Source: CAYOID01 sp964573115
Lineage (GTDB): Bacteria > Desulfobacterota > Desulfovibrionia > Desulfovibrionales > Desulfothermaceae
Length of the DNA stretch: 7,020 nt
Assembly (NCBI GenBank): GCA_964573115.1
Contig: CAZNIP010000132.1
Coordinates: 1-7,020, forward strand
Direction: 5' to 3'
In this document: positions 1-3,238 of the stretch, one piece after another
Layout of the letters: the number at the start of each line of letters is the position of its first letter
How positions within the stretch are numbered: the first letter of the stretch is position 1
The notes under the pieces: model-generated
What the model was told of the DNA's origin: nothing
The model's database searches: none
What the model saw: the letters and a program-made list of their open reading frames with translations, nothing else
Translations under genes and position numbers: made by a program

Positions 1-81
1 ACCTTCAACCCTCGACCTGCCAGCCCGGCCAGCGGTCGGGCTGACTCCTGATTCCTGAATTCCCCCATGTGCATCGCTCAT
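1..81 (-). CDS. gspJ: GspJ minor pseudopilin, N-terminal leader only (partial, runs off window)
   Basis: The reading frame opens with an ATG at 81-79 that overlaps the gspI stop codon as ATGA and stays open for 27 codons to the window edge. It is preceded by AGGA at 88-91, six bases from the ATG, a good ribosome binding site. The peptide starts MSDAHGGIQESG and ends RSRVEG at the edge. A leader rich in Arg, Ser and Gly that ends in Glu-Gly is what precedes the Phe of a type IV prepilin processing site, and GspI in this window has the same EG ending. In T2SS operons the gene after gspI is normally gspJ, which encodes a minor pseudopilin of the pilus tip complex (GspI-J-K). The identity is inferred from position, coupling and leader type; no part of the mature protein is visible. 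Confidence 0.72.
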   Translation of the reverse strand, partial: MSDAHGGIQESGVSPTAGRAGRSRVEG

Positions 82-491
82 GATTCGTCCTGAACGAAGA
101 TGAGCTCCTGAAAGCGAAGGATCTCTTCCCTGCCCTCAGTTGAGGTGACGATCAGCTCCAGTTTTTTGAGATGTTCAACCGGCGTGTTGCCGTATTTGAC
201 CTCCCATGACATCTCAGGGTGGTCTTCGAACCTGTCCTGAAAAGAGGCCACATTGTCCGGCCCCCGGGCTTTGATCTCGGCCAGTCGACTGGCTCCAAGC
301 CTGGCCGCCTGGGTTTTGGTTGTGGAACGACTCAAGGCGTCCTGGACATGGGTCGTGGACTTGATGGCCGCGATGAGCCCGATGGCCAGCACGGTCAGGC
401 TGACCAGGACCTCGATCAGGGTGAAGCCTTCAGACAGACCCTCAGTCCTTCGGACAGCTCCCCTTGAAAATGGTGACCGTACAGTCGTCAT
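78..491 (-). CDS. gspI: GspI, minor pseudopilin of the type II secretion system
   Basis: 138-residue minor pseudopilin that, by family knowledge, nucleates the pseudopilus tip with GspJ and GspK in the inner membrane and periplasm. A 22-residue leader ends in LSEG and is followed by FTLIEV, the type IV prepilin processing site, with Glu at mature position 5. A hydrophobic helix follows at about residues 23-43. The downstream segment ARLGASRLAEI and the later SWEVKYGNTP...LKKLELIV stretch fit the GspI pattern. The ATG at 491-489 was chosen because AAGGA lies five bases upstream. An in-frame ATG at 506 has no such site, and the frame extends further only into the hairpin at 521-549 and gspH. 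The gene follows gspH after that hairpin and overlaps gspJ by four bases. GspI and GspV are the same family under different names. Confidence 0.88.
   Translation of the reverse strand: MTTVRSPFSRGAVRRTEGLSEGFTLIEVLVSLTVLAIGLIAAIKSTTHVQDALSRSTTKTQAARLGASRLAEIKARGPDNVASFQDRFEDHPEMSWEVKYGNTPVEHLKKLELIVTSTEGREEILRFQELIFVQDES
88..91 (-). promoter_or_regulatory. Ribosome binding site of gspJ
   Basis: AGGA on the minus strand, six bases before the ATG at 81-79 and inside the 3' end of gspI. Together with the ATGA stop-start overlap it supports a coupled start for gspJ. Confidence 0.55.
411..428 (-). repeat. Shared prepilin-site block, gspI copy
   Basis: These 18 bases, coding GFTLIE, are identical to those at 1018-1035 in gspH and 1436-1453 in gspG. 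See the other copies. Confidence 0.7.
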
Positions 492-494
492 CTT

Positions 495-501
495 CTTCCT
501 T
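495..501 (-). promoter_or_regulatory. Ribosome binding site deciding the gspI start
   Basis: Minus-strand AAGGAAG, with the AAGGA core five bases before the ATG at 491-489. It favours this ATG over the in-frame ATG at 506-504, which has only AT-rich sequence without a purine-rich site before it. Confidence 0.6.
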
Positions 502-520
502 TTCATTGACAAATGAGTAC

Positions 521-549
521 ATTGAAGGCTCGCTTCACGAGCCTTCAAT
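521..549 (-). promoter_or_regulatory. Perfect 12-bp hairpin between gspH and gspI
   Basis: Positions 521-532 pair perfectly with 538-549 around a 5-base loop (533-537). In the transcript the stem begins at the base immediately after the gspH TAA (552-550). No run of T follows it in the minus direction, so it is a poor intrinsic terminator. An mRNA-stabilising or processing hairpin, or a weak attenuator, fits better. The gspI ribosome binding site lies about 20 bases downstream and is not in the stem. Confidence 0.75.
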
Positions 550-1077
550 TTAAAGGAACTGCTCTGACTCTTCAAACCCGATCCGGCTGGAAAAGGCTTC
601 GACGCTCAGGGTGTACCTGGTGCCTTCAGCCATGACAAAGAGCTGAAAGGGCTCGATGAGCCCCTGGGGCGTAAAGGCGATCGAGACCTGCTCTGCCGTG
701 GTCATGACCCGGCCGTTTTTTTCTATCCCCAGGATGGTCACCCGATCGGAAAAGAGGGGCTTGTTGTCCGGGGCTGAATCAAGAGCAACCTGCCTGGCAG
801 GGGTGACATGGTAGCCTGAACCTGCCTGTCCGGGACTTCCCAGACTGATGTTCAGGCTCAGGTGCTGTTTCTTGAGCATGGCCTCCTGTCTGACTTGATT
901 GACCAGCCCCTGGAACTGCCGGACGTCTTTTTTGAAGTCGTCCCGGAGAAAGGACGACCCCATCAGATTGAGGGTCATGCCCAGGGCGATGGCCAGAATG
1001 ATGAGAACGACCGAGAGCTCGATCAGGGTGAAGCCGGACTGCTTACTGGATCTCCCAGCTCTTGATGTCGGCGTCAA
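550..1077 (-). CDS. gspH: GspH, minor pseudopilin of the type II secretion system
   Basis: 175-residue minor pseudopilin. By family knowledge GspH sits near the tip of the pseudopilus and links the major pilin to the GspI-J-K complex. A leader ending in SSKQSG is followed by FTLIELS, the prepilin peptidase site with Glu5, and a membrane helix at about residues 16-36. The C-terminal half carries the beta-rich pattern of the family, including FTPQGLIEPFQLFV. The TTG at 1077-1075 was chosen because AAGGAGG lies eight bases upstream and gives a 15-residue leader. The frame continues open to an ATG at 1164, but that would add 29 residues translated from DNA already coding for gspG. With the TTG start the gene overlaps the gspG 3' end by 35 bases. 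The stop codon is followed directly by a strong hairpin. Confidence 0.87.
   Translation of the reverse strand: MTPTSRAGRSSKQSGFTLIELSVVLIILAIALGMTLNLMGSSFLRDDFKKDVRQFQGLVNQVRQEAMLKKQHLSLNISLGSPGQAGSGYHVTPARQVALDSAPDNKPLFSDRVTILGIEKNGRVMTTAEQVSIAFTPQGLIEPFQLFVMAEGTRYTLSVEAFSSRIGFEESEQFL
1018..1035 (-). repeat. Shared prepilin-site block, gspH copy
   Basis: 18 bases identical in gspG, gspH and gspI; the gspG and gspH copies stay identical for three more bases (to 1015). The protein motif is conserved, but every synonymous position is also identical. Confidence 0.7.
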
Positions 1078-1522
1078 AGCCTTCCCCTCCTTCTTCCCCG
1101 TCAGCCCCCAGGGACATGAGGTCGAACTCGTCGTGCTCGCCCGGGGCGATATAGACGTACTCACTGCCCCAGGGGTCTTCAGGGATCTGGCTCATGTAGC
1201 CGCGCTCCGGGTAGTTGCGTGGGGGCTTCCCGATGGAGGGCTTTTCCACCAGGGCCTTGAGCCCCTGTTCAGTGGTGGGGTAGAAGCCGTTGTCCAGCTT
1301 GAACTGCTTCAGGGCCATGGACAGGTTCTCGATCTGCATTTTGGCCTTGACCACCCTGGCCTTTTCCGGCTTGTCCGTAAGCCTGGGCACGATGAGCCCG
1401 GCCAGGATGCCCAGGATGACGATGACCACCATGAGCTCGATCAGGGTGAAGCCCCGTTGCCTGGTGCTGGTTGAAGACGTCCTGGTGTTGTTCACGTGAT
1501 GTGGATTGATTTGTACATTCAT
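1043..1522 (-). CDS. gspG: GspG, major pseudopilin of the type II secretion system
   Basis: 159-residue precursor of the major pseudopilin, whose polymer forms the periplasmic piston of the T2SS. A 24-residue leader ends in RQRG, followed by FTLIELMVVIVILGILAGLIVP, a textbook prepilin site plus N-terminal helix. The mature part shows the GspG signatures DNGFYPTTEQGL at about 77-88 and PEDPWG at about 115-120. The C-terminal calcium-binding loop DLMSLGADG is at about 134-142, followed by EEGGEG. The ATG at 1522-1520 was chosen because AGGTG lies six bases upstream. An in-frame ATG at 1561-1559 would add 13 residues but has no ribosome binding site and abuts the hairpin behind gspF. The mature length of about 135 residues is normal for the family. 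The gene's end overlaps gspH. Confidence 0.95.
   Translation of the reverse strand: MNVQINPHHVNNTRTSSTSTRQRGFTLIELMVVIVILGILAGLIVPRLTDKPEKARVVKAKMQIENLSMALKQFKLDNGFYPTTEQGLKALVEKPSIGKPPRNYPERGYMSQIPEDPWGSEYVYIAPGEHDEFDLMSLGADGEEGGEGFDADIKSWEIQ
1086..1092 (-). promoter_or_regulatory. Strong Shine-Dalgarno deciding a TTG start for gspH
   Basis: Minus-strand AAGGAGG lies eight bases before TTG 1077-1075, inside the codons for the Gly/Glu-rich C-terminus of GspG. It is the strongest ribosome binding site in the window. The same bases thus encode the conserved GEEGGEG stretch of GspG and recruit ribosomes to gspH. Confidence 0.7.
1436..1453 (-). repeat. Shared prepilin-site block, gspG copy
   Basis: Same 18 bases as at 1018-1035 and 411-428, in the same orientation and reading phase. 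With gspH the identity extends to 21 bases (1433-1453). The blocks are roughly 420 and 610 bases apart, close enough for direct-repeat recombination. Confidence 0.7.
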
Positions 1523-1528
1523 GATCTG

Positions 1529-1533
1529 CACCT
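1529..1533 (-). promoter_or_regulatory. Ribosome binding site deciding the gspG start
   Basis: Minus-strand AGGTG, six bases before ATG 1522-1520, inside the 35-nt stretch between the F/G hairpin and gspG. The earlier in-frame ATG at 1561 is preceded by hairpin sequence without a purine-rich site. Confidence 0.5.
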
Positions 1534-1563
1534 GTTTGAAGTGAGTGGAGAAAGCTTTCATTG

Positions 1564-1600
1564 ATAAAGAAATCGGACCGCTGCGGTGCGATTTCTTTAT
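1564..1600 (-). promoter_or_regulatory. Strong hairpin between gspF and gspG (attenuator, terminator or processing signal)
   Basis: Positions 1564-1575 pair perfectly with 1589-1600 (12 bp). After one mismatch, 1577-1580 pair with 1584-1587 around a 3-base loop. The outer stem is A/T-rich and the inner part G/C-rich, so both strands read as A-tract, GC stem, T-rich tract, the layout of a bidirectional intrinsic terminator. The T tract is interrupted (ATTTCTTTAT), so termination is probably partial. The gspF stop codon (1599-1597) lies inside the stem. The gspG ribosome binding site lies about 30 bases downstream of the stem. Confidence 0.75.
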
Positions 1601-2820
1601 TGGACCAGCTGGCTCATGTCAAAGATGGGCAGCAGCACGGCCAGGACCACAAAACCGACGATGCCCCCCAGGACAAGGATCATGACCGGTTCCAGAAGGG
1701 AGGTCAGCATGGCCAGCTTGCTGGTCACATAGTTTTCGCTGGAATCGGCCACCTTGAGGAACATGGCATCGAGCTGGCTGGACTGTTCGCCGGCTGCGAT
1801 GAGCTGGACCATGGTCGAGGGAAAAATTTCGCTCCTGCTCATGGGCTGGGCCATGGAGCTGCCCTCGCTGACATCCTTGATCAGACCGTCTACAGCTTCG
1901 TGGAGCAGGGAGTTGGAGACCACGTTGCGGACAATGCGCAACGACTGGAGCAGGGAGACGTCGTTTTTGAGCAACGTTCCCAGGGTGTGGCAGAACCGGC
2001 TGAGGACAATGTGATGGGCAATGGGCCCGATGAAGGGCAGCTTGAGGAGAAGCCGGTCGAACTGCTTTTTCCCCCTGGTGGTGGCGTACATCTTTTTGAA
2101 AGCGAAAAAGGCCAGGGCAAAGAGGATGGGCAGGACCCACCAGTACGCATGGAGGAGGTTGCTCACAGCCATGAGGATGATTGTCGGCAGAGGCAGGGCC
2201 TGCTCAAAGTCGAGAAAAATCTGGCTGACCTTGGGGACCACGTAGGTCATCAGGAAGAACACCACGGCCAGGCTGACCAGGAGGATCAGGATCGGGTAGG
2301 CCAGACTGGACTGGATCTGCCGTCTGAGAGCCTGCTGCTGCTCCCCGAACTCGGCCAGCCTGTCCAGGACGAGCTCCAGGGTGCCGGAGCTCTCCCCGGC
2401 CCTGACCATGGCCGAAAAGGCCGGGGGGAAGACATGGCTGTGCTCCTCCATGGCCGCAGCCAGGCTGGAACCTTCATGGACCCTTTCCCGGACCTGGGCA
2501 AAGACCCGGTAGAGCTTCCCTCTCTTCATCTGCTGCAGGACGCTGTCCAGGCATTCTGCCAGGGGCAGACCCGCCGAGAGCAGGGTGGCCAGCTGCCGGA
2601 GACCAATGACCAGATCGCCCTGCTTGATTCGAGAAAGGCTCAGCCTGAACCGCTTCCTGGACGCTCCGGACCTGTCTTCGCTCTGAATCTGGGAGATGGT
2701 CCTGGGGAAGAGCTTCTGGGTGCGCAGCTGCTGCAGGGCCAGGCGGCTGCTCTCGGCATTGACAATGCCTTTGCGTTCCCGGCCCTTGTGGTCCAGGGCG
2801 ATGTATTCAAAAACAGGCAT
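1597..2820 (-). CDS. gspF: GspF, inner-membrane platform protein of the type II secretion system
   Basis: 407-residue polytopic inner-membrane protein that, by family knowledge, is the platform around which GspE drives pseudopilin extraction and polymerisation. The N-terminus MPVFEYIALDHKGRERKG is the standard GspF opening and fixes the start. Two homologous T2SSF domains are seen at about residues 71-194 and 274-396. Each is a cytoplasmic helical bundle ending in membrane helices. The hydrophobic segments are at about 172-196, 222-243 and 375-399. The segments GLPLAECLDSV and DVSLLQSLRIV are the paired start-of-domain motifs. Length is normal for the family. Oddly for a T2SS operon, the gene is separated from gspE by 418 bp of repeat-rich DNA, and no clear Shine-Dalgarno precedes its ATG. 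The stop codon lies in the stem of the hairpin at 1564-1600. Confidence 0.95.
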   Translation of the reverse strand: MPVFEYIALDHKGRERKGIVNAESSRLALQQLRTQKLFPRTISQIQSEDRSGASRKRFRLSLSRIKQGDLVIGLRQLATLLSAGLPLAECLDSVLQQMKRGKLYRVFAQVRERVHEGSSLAAAMEEHSHVFPPAFSAMVRAGESSGTLELVLDRLAEFGEQQQALRRQIQSSLAYPILILLVSLAVVFFLMTYVVPKVSQIFLDFEQALPLPTIILMAVSNLLHAYWWVLPILFALAFFAFKKMYATTRGKKQFDRLLLKLPFIGPIAHHIVLSRFCHTLGTLLKNDVSLLQSLRIVRNVVSNSLLHEAVDGLIKDVSEGSSMAQPMSRSEIFPSTMVQLIAAGEQSSQLDAMFLKVADSSENYVTSKLAMLTSLLEPVMILVLGGIVGFVVLAVLLPIFDMSQLVQ

Positions 2821-2831
2821 GGGTGAAGAGA

Positions 2832-2866
2832 TGTTGTACGTTGTCAGTTGTACGTTGTAAGTGGTC
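2832..2866. repeat. Heptamer tandem repeat, five units
   Basis: Five consecutive 7-bp units: TGTTGTA, CGTTGTC, AGTTGTA, CGTTGTA, AGTGGTC (plus strand). The core is GTTGT at a fixed 7-bp phase. It begins only 11 bases upstream of the gspF ATG, so it forms most of the immediate 5' leader of gspF. Degenerate heptamer arrays of this kind are known as intergenic repeats in several bacterial groups; membership of a named family is not shown here. Confidence 0.7.
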
Positions 2867-2872
2867 AGAAAG

Positions 2873-2908
2873 ACGTTGAAAGGGTTGAGGACGTTGAGAA
2901 GGTTGAGT
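2873..2908. repeat. Nonamer tandem repeat, four units (GTTGA core)
   Basis: Four consecutive 9-bp units on the plus strand: ACGTTGAAA, GGGTTGAGG, ACGTTGAGA, AGGTTGAGT. The GTTGA core is invariant. It follows the heptamer array after six bases. Related units in the opposite orientation occur at 2938-2955 and 3213-3230. Confidence 0.7.
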
Positions 2909-2954
2909 AAGAAAAATCTGTCCCTTTTTTCCCAATATTCTCAACCGTTCTCAA
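2894..2954. repeat. Inverted repeat of GTTGAG nonamers (imperfect hairpin)
   Basis: Positions 2894-2907 can pair with 2940-2954: 14 base pairs with one bulged base (2947) around a 32-base loop that holds the first CTGTCCC box and a T6 run. A loop this long makes it a poor terminator. It is better read as two repeat blocks in opposite orientation. Confidence 0.5.
2918..2924. repeat. CTGTCCC box, left copy
   Basis: TCTGTCCC followed by a pyrimidine run; a similar TCTGTCCCC plus pyrimidine run sits at 3202-3210 in the same orientation, 285 bases away. On the minus strand they read GGGACAGA and GGGGACAGA. From memory, GGGGACAG boxes are common near IS200/REP-type transposase genes in environmental proteobacteria, but no transposase is present here. 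Confidence 0.35.
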
Positions 2955-3006
2955 ATGCCTCTTCCTCAAAGGAACCAAGCGCCTGTCGGCGATGGAGGAT
3001 GTGGAC

Positions 3007-3021
3007 CACGCGCTGCGCGTG
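3007..3021. repeat. 15-base GC-rich palindrome with neighbouring small inverted repeats
   Basis: CACGCGCTGCGCGTG is a perfect palindrome around a single central T. Two more small inverted repeats follow: 3031-3042 (CCTGC/GCAGG, 2-base loop) and 3047-3060 (CGGC/GCCG, 6-base loop). Three such structures within 54 bases resemble a REP/BIME-type element. Confidence 0.5.
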
Positions 3022-3063
3022 ATTGGATTCCCTGCCCGCAGGCTTCCGGCGTGTTGGCCGTAA

Positions 3064-3094
3064 ATAATCCAATAGATCCAGTAAATCCTGTCAA
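3064..3094 (-). promoter_or_regulatory. Possible sigma-70 promoter upstream of gspF (weak)
   Basis: Minus strand has a perfect TTGACA at 3094-3089 and GATTAT (4 of 6 matches) at 3069-3064, with a 19-base spacer, longer than the optimum. If used, it would give gspF and downstream genes their own transcript. The TTGACA lies at the edge of the ATCC nonamer repeat, so the match may be incidental. Confidence 0.22.
3067..3093. repeat. Nonamer tandem repeat, three units (ATCC core)
   Basis: Three 9-bp units on the plus strand: ATCCAATAG, ATCCAGTAA, ATCCTGTCA. On the minus strand these read as GGAT-centred units running out of a TTTTTTTGACAGGAT segment. Different sequence from the GTTGA nonamers but the same 9-bp period. 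Confidence 0.55.
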
Positions 3095-3202
3095 AAAAAG
3101 GTTTGTTACATTTCTGGAAAATTCCACATCCAGTGTCGAAGAACCACATTTTCTTTCATCAACCCACAACCACCGACCTGTCAGCGCAGCCGCATCATTG
3201 CT

Positions 3203-3209
3203 CTGTCCC
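3203..3209. repeat. CTGTCCC box, right copy
   Basis: Same orientation as the box at 2918-2924 and likewise followed by pyrimidines. It is next to the inverted GTTGA-type block at 3213-3230, so the repeat-rich gap has a box and a GTTGA block near both ends. Confidence 0.35.
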
Positions 3210-3212
3210 CTC

Positions 3213-3230
3213 TTTTCAACCCCCTCAACT
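3213..3230. repeat. GTTGA-type nonamers in inverted orientation, right edge of the gap
   Basis: Read on the minus strand this is AGTTGAGGGGGTTGAAAA, two GTTGA nonamers in the opposite orientation to those at 2873-2908. It starts 8 bases after the gspE stop. The 16-base stretch GTTGAAAGGGTTGAGG (2875-2890) matches its minus-strand counterpart at 12 of 16 positions. Confidence 0.45.
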
Positions 3231-3238
3231 TCTTCATC

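Larger units (their letters stand above)
2821..3238. other. 418-bp repeat-mosaic gap between gspE and gspF, no convincing gene
   Basis: This is the only long non-coding stretch in the window and it splits two genes that are usually adjacent. It contains, in order, a 7-bp tandem repeat (2832-2866), a 9-bp tandem repeat (2873-2908) with an inverted copy (2938-2955), a CTGTCCC box (2918-2924), GC-rich palindromes (3007-3060), another 9-bp repeat (3067-3093) and a second CTGTCCC box (3203-3209). It ends with an inverted GTTGA-type block (3213-3230) just before the gspE stop. A 94-codon frame at 2865-3149 (minus) exists, but its C-terminus is only translated repeat (STFSTSSTLSTSF), so I do not call it. 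The content looks like accreted short intergenic repeats or a small non-autonomous element. Confidence 0.7.

Noticed and set aside
14..48. Imperfect palindrome AGCCCG...CGGGCT as a terminator after gspI
   Set aside because: It lies inside the open gspJ leader frame, and no T tract follows in the minus direction.
1561..2826. 421-codon plus-strand open frame opposite gspF
   Set aside because: It is the antisense shadow of gspF, which is a full-length family match. The shadow protein is low-complexity, rich in Gln, Gly, Asp and His, with no recognisable domain.
2832..2908. CRISPR array
   Set aside because: The units are 7 and 9 bp and directly adjacent, with no spacers and no cas genes nearby.
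3093..3126. Small inverted repeat (TGGAA/TTCCA, 3115-3126) followed on the minus strand by a T7 run (3099-3093) as a gspE terminator
   Set aside because: The stem is only 5 bp and A/T-rich, and the T run is about 15 bases away, so it does not form an intrinsic terminator.
2865..3149. 94-codon minus-strand frame in the E/F gap
   Set aside because: Its end is translated GTTGA nonamers, its middle is translated ATCC nonamers and palindromes, and no ribosome site precedes it. It looks like repeats read by chance.
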